Shown: piece after piece, positions 1 through 4,371 of the stretch
How the letters are laid out: each line of letters begins with the position of its first letter
Numbering within the stretch: position 1 is the first letter of the stretch
Origin: UMGS1387 sp045539625
Lineage (GTDB): Bacteria; Bacillota; Clostridia; Oscillospirales; CAG-382
Assembly (NCBI GenBank): GCA_045539625.1
Contig: JAZQFS010000075.1
Span: 1 to 6,298 of the forward strand
DNA: 6,298 nt
Direction: 5' to 3'
Notes under the pieces: generated by a model
The model's input: the letters and a program-made list of their open reading frames with translations, nothing else
The model's database searches: none
Told to the model about the DNA's origin: nothing
Translations under genes and position numbers: made by a program

Positions 1-15
1 GCGAGGGTTTTCCTC

Positions 16-234
16 TTTTTCGTCCTTTTAGGACGAAAAATTCACCTTTCCTGCGCTTTATGAAGCATAAGGAGTTTCGCCGTCTGCGGACGGCGACCAA
101 AGACGCTGTCTTTGGAAACTGCAAGGCTTTTCGTGCTTTCCCAAATCTTTGATTTGGTTGAAAGCTCGAACCCAACGTAGTTGGGTATCCTTGCTTTGCT
201 TGACCTAAACTTTCACAATGGTTTTGCGACAAGC
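16..234. repeat. chain of abutting palindromic stem-loop domains, possible structured RNA or dispersed repeat
   Basis: No gene is evident here. The stretch is almost wholly accounted for by nested inverted repeats. A 10-bp hairpin pairs 16-25 with 31-40. CCTT 45-48 pairs with AAGG 69-72 around GCTT/AAGC (55-58/63-66). AGTTT 73-77 pairs with AAACT 116-120 and encloses two hairpins, 78-95 (7 bp) and 97-115 (8 bp), with only A96 unpaired, which makes a compact three-way junction. GCAAGG 121-126 pairs with CCTTGC 189-194 and encloses 135-165 (6+7 bp) and 170-186 (7 bp). GCTTG 198-202 pairs with CAAGC 230-234. The domains follow each other without gaps and lead into the terminator at 231-266. The element could be the 3' part of a structured transcript from outside the window or a palindromic repeat. 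I do not recognise a named RNA family. Confidence 0.55.
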
Positions 235-266
235 TCTTCTCCTCTCGCAAGAGAGGAGCTTTTTTT
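231..266 (+). terminator. strong intrinsic terminator of an upstream transcript
   Basis: The 8-bp stem CTCCTCTC (239-246)/GAGAGGAG (251-258) is closed by a GCAA tetraloop and followed by T7 (260-266). AAGCTC 231-236 can also pair with GAGCTT 256-261 as a competing outer stem. The polarity fits a plus-strand transcript entering from left of the window, possibly the structured element before it. Confidence 0.85.
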
Positions 267-271
267 ACAGG

Positions 272-333
272 TTTTCAAATATGTTTAAGTGTCTTTGAAA
301 AGAAAAAATATCAATTCCGTTCAATCTTTTCCA
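272..333. promoter_or_regulatory. candidate operator region upstream of uxaC
   Basis: A perfect 8-bp inverted repeat, TTTTCAAA (272-279) and TTTGAAAA (294-301), has half-site centres 22 bp apart, about two helical turns. Further down, 320-333 reads TTCAATCTTTTCCA, which matches 13 of 14 bases at 4325-4338 upstream of the GpsA-like gene. TTTGAAAA also recurs at 4243-4250 in the DeoR/GpsA divergent region. Shared control by the DeoR-type regulator is an inference. AT-rich sequence raises the chance rate for the short octamer but less so for the 14-mer. Confidence 0.4.
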
Positions 334-347
334 ATGTTTACCGCATC

Positions 348-379
348 TTAACAATTAGAAAAATATAAAGTAGTATAAT
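348..379 (+). promoter_or_regulatory. probable uxaC promoter
   Basis: A perfect -10 hexamer TATAAT lies at 374-379, 43 bp before the uxaC ATG. The best -35 resemblance is TTAACA at 348-353, but the spacing is 20 bp, longer than ideal. This suggests a promoter that may need an activator or has a weak -35. Confidence 0.45.
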
Positions 380-422
380 ATCAAAAGAAAAATCGCATAA
401 AAATTATTCTGAGGTGAAAAAT

Positions 423-1844
423 ATGAAAAAGTTTATGGATAAGGACTTTCTCCTTTCTACACCCACAGGTGTTGAGCTTTTTGAAAAGTTCGCAAAGGAT
501 ACTCCGATTATTGACTATCACTGCCACCTTGTTCCTGCAGAAATTGCAGCCAATAAGCAGTTCAAAAATATTACCGAGGCTTGGCTTTACGCCGACCACT
601 ATAAGTGGCGTGCAATCCGTGCCTGCGGCTATGAAGAAAAGTTTGTCACAGGCGGAGAGGGTGTGTCGGATTATGACCGCTTCAAGGCGTGGGCGACAAC
701 AATGCCTTCCACAATAGGCAATCCTCTTTATCACTGGACTCACCTTGAGCTTCAGAGATACTTCGGCTTTGATAAGCCACTTTCTGCCAAGACCTGTGAT
801 GAAGCATGGGAAACCTGTAATGCCGCACTTGCAAAGGGCAATATGGGTGCAAAGGATCTGATTACCGCTTCAAATGTTAAGGTTGTTTGCACAACCGATG
901 ATCCTGCGGATTCTCTCGAATATCATATGGAAATTGCCAAGGATACCTCTTTCAAGACAAAGGTGCTTCCTGCGTTCCGCCCCGATAAGGCTGTCAATAT
1001 TGAAAAGGCAGGCTTTAAGGAATACATAACAGAAAAGCTTGAGGCGGCTTACGGCAGTAAGATTGAAAACATCGACGAGCTTTGCGCTTGCTTTGTAAAC
1101 CGCCTTGACTTCTTTGAAAGCCTTGGCTGTAAGACAAGTGACCACGGTATAGACTATGTTCCTTACGTTCCCTGTACAAAAGAGCAGGCTGACGCTGTAT
1201 ATAAGAAGGCTGTAAAGGGCGAGGCTGTTTCGGTTACGGAAGCCGATATGTATAAGACATATATGCTTACCTTCTTTGCAAATGAATTTACCGCACGTGA
1301 TTGGGTAATGCAGATTCACTACGGCGTTGCAAGAAATAACTCCGATGTTAACTTTGCAAAGCTCGGACCCGATACAGGCTTTGATACAATTTCGGGACAC
1401 GACTGCATCAGAAATGCTCTTCAGCTTCTCAACAGCTTTGAAAAGAACGGCTGTCTTCCCAAGATGGTGTTCTATTCACTTAATCCTGTTGAAAATGCTC
1501 AGATTGATGCTATGTGCGGCTGCTTCCAGGGTAATAATAAGGGCATAAAGAGCAAGATACAGCACGGCTCTGCTTGGTGGTTTAACGATCACCTTGACGG
1601 TATGCGTGATCAGCTTAAGACCTTTGCGGCAACAGGCGTGCTTGCAAACTTTGTTGGTATGCTCACCGACTCCAGAAGCTTCCTTTCTTACCCCAGACAT
1701 GAGTATTTCAGAAGAATACTTTGCGACTATGTGGGAAAGCTTGTTGACGGCGGCGAATATCCTTACGATATTGATGCTCTCGAAGCAATTATCAAGGGCG
1801 TAAGCTTTGATAACGTAAATAAATTCTTTGGATTTAATGTATAA
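423..1844 (+). CDS. uxaC: glucuronate isomerase (uronate isomerase)
   Basis: This cytoplasmic enzyme interconverts D-glucuronate with D-fructuronate and D-galacturonate with D-tagaturonate, the first intracellular step of hexuronate catabolism. The 473-residue product matches the family length of about 470 and is collinear throughout. It has the amidohydrolase-fold metal motif DYHCHL with H33 and H35, CTTDDPADSLEYH (156-168), SDHGIDY (239-245), QIHYGVARNNS (297-307), SAWWFND (383-389) and the family signature GMLTDSRSFLSYPRHEYFRR (412-431). The ATG at 423 is chosen because AGGTG (412-416) is a well-spaced ribosome site. The upstream in-frame GTG at 414 overlaps that site and is unlikely to start the protein. 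Lysine codons are mostly AAG, unlike the zinc-ribbon gene downstream. No partner uxaA/uxaB/uxuA/uxuB or kdgK is seen, and no clear T-tracted terminator follows the gene. Identification is from conserved motifs and is secure. Confidence 0.96.
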   Translation: MKKFMDKDFLLSTPTGVELFEKFAKDTPIIDYHCHLVPAEIAANKQFKNITEAWLYADHYKWRAIRACGYEEKFVTGGEGVSDYDRFKAWATTMPSTIGNPLYHWTHLELQRYFGFDKPLSAKTCDEAWETCNAALAKGNMGAKDLITASNVKVVCTTDDPADSLEYHMEIAKDTSFKTKVLPAFRPDKAVNIEKAGFKEYITEKLEAAYGSKIENIDELCACFVNRLDFFESLGCKTSDHGIDYVPYVPCTKEQADAVYKKAVKGEAVSVTEADMYKTYMLTFFANEFTARDWVMQIHYGVARNNSDVNFAKLGPDTGFDTISGHDCIRNALQLLNSFEKNGCLPKMVFYSLNPVENAQIDAMCGCFQGNNKGIKSKIQHGSAWWFNDHLDGMRDQLKTFAATGVLANFVGMLTDSRSFLSYPRHEYFRRILCDYVGKLVDGGEYPYDIDALEAIIKGVSFDNVNKFFGFNV

Positions 1845-1866
1845 TTTGTTTTGTCTTGTCATACTG

Positions 1867-1934
1867 ATACAGCACAGTGCATCACAGGTGATAGGAGACC
1901 GAATTTGAAATCTCAAATCAAGCCGATGCTGTAT
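1867..1934. repeat. 68-bp inverted-repeat unit after uxaC
   Basis: ATACAGCA (1867-1874) pairs with TGCTGTAT (1927-1934). Two small palindromes lie inside: ATCAC-AG-GTGAT (1881-1892) and ATTTGA-AATC-TCAAAT (1903-1918). GCATC 1879-1883 can alternatively pair with GATGC 1925-1929. There is no T tract, so it is not a standard terminator. It may stabilise the uxaC 3' end or be a degenerate repeat. Confidence 0.4.
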
Positions 1935-1950
1935 GGAGGAATGTGATAAT

Positions 1951-2120
1951 CAGCTTCCCCTTGAGGGGAAGCTGTCGAGCTAAAGCGAGACTGATGAGGT
2001 GTAGGATGCAAAGCATCCGGTGATTGGGATAAAAGTAGCTTTTTTTGTAACACTGCGCCGTCAGTAACGGCTACACCTCACCACCGCCTGTGGCGTAGCC
2101 TCCCCTCAAGGGGAAGCCTG
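1951..2120. mobile_element. MITE-like palindromic repeat element, non-coding
   Basis: The two ends are imperfect inverted copies. The left end CAGCTTCCCCTTGAGGGG (1951-1968) corresponds to the right end, whose reverse complement starts CAGGCTTCCCCTTGAGGGG (2102-2120). The inner arms TGAGGTGTAG (1995-2004) and CTACACCTCA (2071-2080) are perfectly complementary. The left end is itself a 10-bp palindrome (1951-1974, loop TTGA). Internal hairpins include GGATGC-AAA-GCATCC (2004-2018), GCCGT/ACGGC (2057-2071) and CGCC-TGT-GGCG (2085-2095). There is no ORF of useful length and no convincing target-site duplication. I recall sequences of this CTTCCCCTTGAGGGG type recurring in gut Clostridia genomes, but that is memory and not a search. 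It separates uxaC from the tRNA. Confidence 0.65.
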
Positions 2121-2206
2121 AAATTTTCCATCGGCGACAGCCAATTAAAGTTCTTGCGGAGCTTCTTTCAAGAAGCGACCGTACCTGTGATACATCAAAC
2201 TAACAT

Positions 2207-2283
2207 CTACCCGTGGCACAGCTGGATAGCGCATCAGACTCCGACTCTGAAGGTCATGAGTTCGAATCTCATCGGGTAGGCCA
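2207..2283 (+). tRNA. tRNA-Arg (anticodon CCG)
   Basis: This is a full cloverleaf decoding CGG. The acceptor stem pairs CTACCCG (2207-2213) with CGGGTAG (2273-2279), followed by discriminator G2280 and an encoded CCA (2281-2283). The anticodon stem is TCAGA/TCTGA (2234-2238/2246-2250) with loop CTCCGAC and anticodon CCG at 2241-2243. The T-arm is ATGAG-TTCGAAT-CTCAT (2256-2272). The D-stem GCAC/GCGC (2216-2219 and 2229-2232) has one A.C mismatch, at the 12-23 position. A weak promoter-like pair, TTTCAA (2166-2171) and GATACA (2189-2194) with 17-bp spacing, lies just upstream next to the hairpin 2161-2176. A dedicated terminator follows at 2285. Confidence 0.95.
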
Positions 2284-2284
2284 T

Positions 2285-2314
2285 CAAAAGAGAACGCAAA
2301 TGCGTTCTCTTTTG
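2285..2314 (+). terminator. terminator of tRNA-Arg
   Basis: A perfect 14-bp inverted repeat pairs 2285-2298 with 2301-2314 (GAGAACGCA/TGCGTTCTC core), with the T-rich 3' arm CTTTTG running into TATTTG. It begins two bases after the tRNA CCA, so tRNA processing and termination are tightly coupled. Confidence 0.75.
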
Positions 2315-2316
2315 TA

Positions 2317-2496
2317 TTTGTGTCCGCAGGACGCAACATCATTTTGAAACGAAGTTTCAAACATCATTTCAAGCGAAGCTTGAGCATCATTCCGCTTTAG
2401 CGGACACAAAATGAAGTTGTGCTGCCGCACAAATGGAGTGATACTTCGTATCAATGATGTTACACCGTGGGTGTAAATGATGTTGCCTGACGGCAA
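2317..2496. repeat. tandem array of sequence-diverse hairpins with a constant 6-nt spacer
   Basis: Successive hairpins are TTGTGTCC-GCA-GGACGCAA (2318-2336, one G.T), TTTGAAAC-GAA-GTTTCAAA (2343-2361), TTCAAGC-GAA-GCTTGAG (2368-2384), TCCGC-TTTA-GCGGA (2391-2404), TTGTGC-TGCC-GCACAA (2417-2432), TGATAC-TTC-GTATCA (2439-2453), TTACACC-GTG-GGTGTAA (2460-2476) and TTGCC-TGAC-GGCAA (2483-2496). They are separated by CATCAT at 2337, 2362 and 2385, and by ATGAAG, ATGGAG, ATGATG and ATGATG at 2411, 2433, 2454 and 2477. Unit length is 20-25 bp. The stems differ from one another while the spacer is kept, the opposite of a CRISPR. No coding frame is credible. The function is unknown. Confidence 0.8.
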
Positions 2497-2520
2497 ATGG
2501 CAGAAGAAACTGTAGCTTTA

Positions 2521-2553
2521 CAAAAAAGTCCCGTCATAAGACGGGATTTCTTT
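2521..2553. terminator. bidirectional terminator
   Basis: The stem GTCCCGTC (2528-2535)/GACGGGAT (2540-2547, last pair G.T) has loop ATAA. It is flanked by A6 (2522-2527) on the left, giving T6 on the minus strand, and by TTTCTTT on the right. It works best on the minus strand as a back-up for the XRE gene, and may also stop any plus-strand transcript from the hairpin array. Confidence 0.7.
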
Positions 2554-2569
2554 GATTGCGTTTAAAAGG

Positions 2570-2601
2570 AAAAAGCACTTGACAGAATGAAATCAAGTGC
2601 T
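2570..2601 (-). terminator. terminator overlapping the XRE gene stop codon
   Basis: AGCACTTGA (2574-2582) and TCAAGTGCT (2593-2601) form a 9-bp stem that includes the TGA stop of the XRE gene. On the minus strand it is followed by T5. The loop is 10 nt. Confidence 0.75.
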
Positions 2602-2847
2602 GCTTGGCTCGTCAAACAATTCTTCAATAGTGACGCCGAGTACTTTGGAAATGATATAAAGCTCTTTATCCGTTGCACTTCGGACTTGCCCTTCAAGTTT
2701 TGAATAGCTGGTTGGGTTCATGTCACAACCCATTACTTGGATTTGGGCAATAAAGTCCTTTTGTTTGATGTTTTTTTCTTTTCTCAATCGCTCTATATTT
2801 TTGCCGACTAAATTTTTATCTCCATAAATATGCTTTCGTGGCTTCAT
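2593..2847 (-). CDS. small XRE-family helix-turn-helix repressor
   Basis: The 84-residue cytoplasmic DNA-binding protein is almost entirely one Cro/C1-type HTH domain, roughly residues 14-79: IERLRKEKNIKQKDFIAQIQ (18-37) gives helices 1-2, TSYSKLEGQVRSAT (46-59) gives the recognition helix and following turn, and LYIISKVLGVTIEELFD (63-79) is the typical helix 4-5 end. There is no sensor or dimerisation extension. The start ATG (complement of 2845-2847) has an AGAGG-type ribosome site about 10 nt upstream. The gene is divergent from the zinc-ribbon gene, and two 17-bp palindromes lie between them, so self-repression and control of the neighbour is the natural reading. That role is inferred. 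Two terminators follow on its own strand. An antitoxin role was considered, but no toxin-like partner is present. Confidence 0.88.
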   Translation of the reverse strand: MKPRKHIYGDKNLVGKNIERLRKEKNIKQKDFIAQIQVMGCDMNPTSYSKLEGQVRSATDKELYIISKVLGVTIEELFDEPSST

Positions 2848-2884
2848 ATATCAAAATCCTCTTAGAAAAAATCTATTTTACTAA

Positions 2885-2890
2885 ATTATA
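2885..2890 (-). promoter_or_regulatory. candidate -10 of the XRE gene
   Basis: The complement of 2885-2890 reads TATAAT, 38 bp before the XRE start. No good -35 is found; at 16-18 bp spacing it would fall within about 2907-2914, overlapping the plus-strand -35 and the edge of the first palindrome. Binding at that palindrome would therefore affect both directions. Confidence 0.4.
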
Positions 2891-2903
2891 TTGCCGAAAA
2901 GAC

Positions 2904-2932
2904 TTGACATAATTCTAAATTGGAATTATAAT
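2904..2932 (+). promoter_or_regulatory. consensus promoter of the zinc-ribbon gene
   Basis: Perfect -35 TTGACA (2904-2909), 17-bp spacer and perfect -10 TATAAT (2927-2932). Such a strong promoter, with a palindrome filling its spacer, suggests tight repression that is relieved under some condition. Confidence 0.88.
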
Positions 2933-2956
2933 ATAATAAAATTCCAAAACGGAATT
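2911..2956. promoter_or_regulatory. paired 17-bp palindromic operators, probably for the XRE repressor
   Basis: Site 1 (2911-2927) reads AATTCTAAATTGGAATT and site 2 (2940-2956) reads AATTCCAAAACGGAATT, with common form AATTCYAAANYGGAATT approximately. Centres are 29 bp apart. Site 1 fills the -35/-10 spacer and site 2 covers the expected start of transcription, a classic repressor arrangement. The assignment to the adjacent XRE protein rests on position only. Confidence 0.7.
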
Positions 2957-2975
2957 AAAATAAGGAGGTAAAAAA

Positions 2976-3398
2976 ATGTTTTGCAAAAATTGCGGTACAG
3001 AGATTAAGGAAGGGGCTAACTTTTGTTTGAATTGCGGTACGAATATAACATCGGCTGCTGAAACGAGCGATTCGGAAGAAAGCGAAAACATCGTATTCGA
3101 ATGCAAAGGTAGTTTGCAAGGCGGCGGTGTAGGAAAAATTGTTCTTACAAACAAAGCTATTATGTGGACAAAATCAAAGGGTGCCAATTTTGTAATGGGA
3201 GGCGTTATTTCTCTTTTAACCAAAGGAGATACGGCTGTTAAATTTGAAGAGATTCTAAGAACTGATAAATATCTGTTTTTGGGCGGTGGAGGCTTGCAAG
3301 TTTATACTAATTCGGGAAAAAACTACAAATTTGGTTTCAATTCTTCAAAAGACAGAGATAAGGCTATGGAGTACATCAATCAAAAAATCAACAAATAG
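2976..3398 (+). CDS. zinc-ribbon protein with a PH/GRAM-like domain, function unknown
   Basis: The 140-residue product starts with a zinc-ribbon knuckle pair: C3-x2-C6 and C17-x2-C20, each followed by G, the pattern of short zinc-ribbon domains at bacterial N-termini. A polar Ser/Glu-rich linker follows (22-38). Residues 39-140 alternate hydrophobic beta-strand-like stretches (IVFECKG, GKIVLTNKAIMWTKSK, FLGGGGLQVYTNSGKNYKFGF) and end in a helix (DRDKAMEYINQKI), which resembles a bacterial PH/GRAM-like fold. There is no signal peptide or membrane span, so it is probably cytosolic or peripheral. The start is set by a perfect AAGGAGGT at 2962-2969, 6 nt before ATG. Lysine codons run about 13 AAA to 3 AAG, unlike AAG-rich uxaC, and the region is AT-rich, which suggests separate ancestry. 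It is probably repressed by the divergent XRE protein. The biochemical role cannot be assigned. Confidence 0.85.
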   Translation: MFCKNCGTEIKEGANFCLNCGTNITSAAETSDSEESENIVFECKGSLQGGGVGKIVLTNKAIMWTKSKGANFVMGGVISLLTKGDTAVKFEEILRTDKYLFLGGGGLQVYTNSGKNYKFGFNSSKDRDKAMEYINQKINK

Positions 3399-3425
3399 AC
3401 ACATACGTATAATCACATGGTTTAA

Positions 3426-3458
3426 AGAGCCTGTATCAAAAATTATGATACAGGCTCT
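3426..3458. terminator. shared terminator between convergent genes
   Basis: A perfect 13-bp stem, AGAGCCTGTATCA (3426-3438)/TGATACAGGCTCT (3446-3458), with a 7-nt loop. It sits between the zinc-ribbon gene and the convergent DeoR gene. T tracts are short on both sides (GACTTTATT on plus, TTTAAAC on minus), so it is bidirectional but not the strongest type. Confidence 0.75.
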
Positions 3459-3503
3459 GACTTTATTATTTGTTGATATTTGCTATGCTATTTTCTGCGG
3501 TGT

Positions 3504-4220
3504 TCAGTCGTTCTTTTTATTTTCCCCCTCACACAGCACAACATCGACCTCATCCGAACTGCAAAGCACAAAGGTGCGTGTAAGCCCTGTTTTTGAGGAA
3601 TCGCACAAAAATATTTTCTTTGCCGAATGTGACAGCATAACACGCCTGAGAGACGTTTCCTCGGGTGAAGAGTCGCTGATTATGCCGTCATCTGAAAGCG
3701 CCTGACTGGAAAAGAAACAAAGGTCGGCGTTTATGCCTCTGATAAAATCCTCCGCCTGACTTCCAACAAAAACGTTGCCTCTGTGTGAAAAAAGACCGCC
3801 TGTGCAGTACATTTCAAAAGAAGACGAGGAGTATTCTCTGAAGATTTCGGGATTGTTGGTAATTACCGTTATTTTTTTGTCTTTTCCCACATACTTGAGA
3901 ATACGCCTTACCGTTGACGAGCCGTCAAGAATAACCGTTGCACCGTCAAAAATGTAGCCTGCTGCTCTTTTTTCAAGATTTTCCTTTTCAATACTGTGAA
4001 TGTTGTTGCGTATGTCAAAGGGCACAACGCCGCTGTCCTTTTCCCATAATGCAACACCGCCGTAGGTCTGCTTTATCAAGCCCCTTTGCTCTAATTTCTT
4101 TAAATCCCGCCTTACCGAGGATTCGCTGGAGAATACCACAGCGGCTAACTCTTTTACGGTGCAGAAGCCGCATTTTTTCAGATGTGACAGTATCTCTTTT
4201 TGCCTTTGGTACGTAATCAT
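3504..4220 (-). CDS. DeoR-family transcriptional regulator of sugar metabolism
   Basis: The 238-residue product has the two-domain DeoR layout. Residues 1-57 form the winged HTH (YQRQKEILSHL, then SVRRDLKKLEQRGLIKQTYGGV at 35-56, the family hallmark). Residues about 75-230 form the DeoR sensor domain, with DGSST at 99-103 for sugar-phosphate binding, GGLFS in mid-domain, and a DSSKTG near the C-terminus. Such proteins usually repress catabolic genes until a phosphorylated sugar binds. The frame is open for 20 codons further upstream, but the ATG at 4218-4220 follows AAGGGTG and places MITYQRQKEI at the N-terminus as in relatives, so it is preferred. The gene is divergent from the GpsA-like gene and is expected to control it and perhaps uxaC. 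The effector is unknown. Confidence 0.93.
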   Translation of the reverse strand: MITYQRQKEILSHLKKCGFCTVKELAAVVFSSESSVRRDLKKLEQRGLIKQTYGGVALWEKDSGVVPFDIRNNIHSIEKENLEKRAAGYIFDGATVILDGSSTVRRILKYVGKDKKITVITNNPEIFREYSSSSFEMYCTGGLFSHRGNVFVGSQAEDFIRGINADLCFFSSQALSDDGIISDSSPEETSLRRVMLSHSAKKIFLCDSSKTGLTRTFVLCSSDEVDVVLCEGENKKND

Positions 4221-4242
4221 AATTTTCACCCTTGTGACAGAG

Positions 4243-4257
4243 TTTGAAAAAGTTTCA
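4243..4257. promoter_or_regulatory. candidate DeoR operator, DeoR-proximal
   Basis: TTTGAAAAAGTTTCA contains the near-symmetric TGAAA-AAG-TTTCA (4245-4257). It lies 23 bp before the DeoR start codon and shares TTTGAAAA with the uxaC upstream region. It may mediate autoregulation; this is inferred from position. Confidence 0.35.
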
Positions 4258-4273
4258 TAATTTCTGCCATCCC

Positions 4274-4302
4274 TTGACATACTTTGATGTTACAGCTATA
4301 AT
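4274..4302 (+). promoter_or_regulatory. consensus promoter of the GpsA-like gene
   Basis: Perfect TTGACA (4274-4279), 17-bp spacer and perfect TATAAT (4297-4302), giving a leader of roughly 63 nt. Its strength implies that a repressor must control it. Confidence 0.87.
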
Positions 4303-4310
4303 TGTATCAT

Positions 4311-4340
4311 AAACTTTTAAGTTTTTCAATCTTTTTCACA
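4311..4340. promoter_or_regulatory. candidate operator just downstream of the GpsA-like promoter
   Basis: AAACTT-TT-AAGTTT (4311-4324) is a near-palindrome around the expected start of transcription. It merges into two direct copies of TTTTTCA (4322-4328 and 4332-4338) exactly 10 bp apart, one helical turn. TTCAATCTTTTTCA (4325-4338) matches 13 of 14 bases at 320-333 before uxaC. A road-block repressor site for the DeoR protein is plausible. Confidence 0.4.
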
Positions 4341-4371
4341 AAATTCAATATTTTTTGACAGGAGAATAAAC

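Noticed and set aside
61..203. Minus-strand open frame of about 48 codons through the left palindromic element
   Set aside because: It has no start codon after the upstream stop and is explained by the palindromes; it may only reflect the repeat's composition.
414..422. GTG start for uxaC at 414
   Set aside because: It lies within the ribosome-binding sequence that serves ATG 423.
870..1400. Long minus-strand frames opposite uxaC (870-1400, 381-743, 1476-1916)
   Set aside because: They are antisense shadows of a confidently identified gene, Cys/Ile-rich with no ribosome sites or family motifs.
2145..2360. Minus-strand 71-codon frame across the tRNA (contains DEIRTHDLQSR)
   Set aside because: This is the well-known spurious translation of the antisense of a tRNA gene; it overlaps the whole tRNA and its terminator.
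2284..2496. Minus-strand 70-codon frame across the hairpin array
   Set aside because: It follows the palindromes, lacks a ribosome site and shows no protein-like pattern.
2317..2496. CRISPR array
   Set aside because: Only a 6-nt element is repeated, units are 20-25 bp and the variable parts are self-complementary; there is no constant direct repeat of CRISPR length and no cas gene.
2593..3398. Toxin-antitoxin interpretation of the XRE/zinc-ribbon pair
   Set aside because: The genes are divergent, not a tandem overlapping operon, and the zinc-ribbon protein has no recognised toxin fold or RNase motif.
2261..3480. Integration site using the tRNA 3' end
   Set aside because: No second copy of the tRNA 3' sequence and no integrase gene were found in the window.
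4221..4280. 20-codon N-terminal extension of the DeoR protein from ATG 4280
   Set aside because: The extension resembles no DeoR N-terminus, runs through the promoter and candidate operator, and the ATG at 4220 has its own ribosome site.
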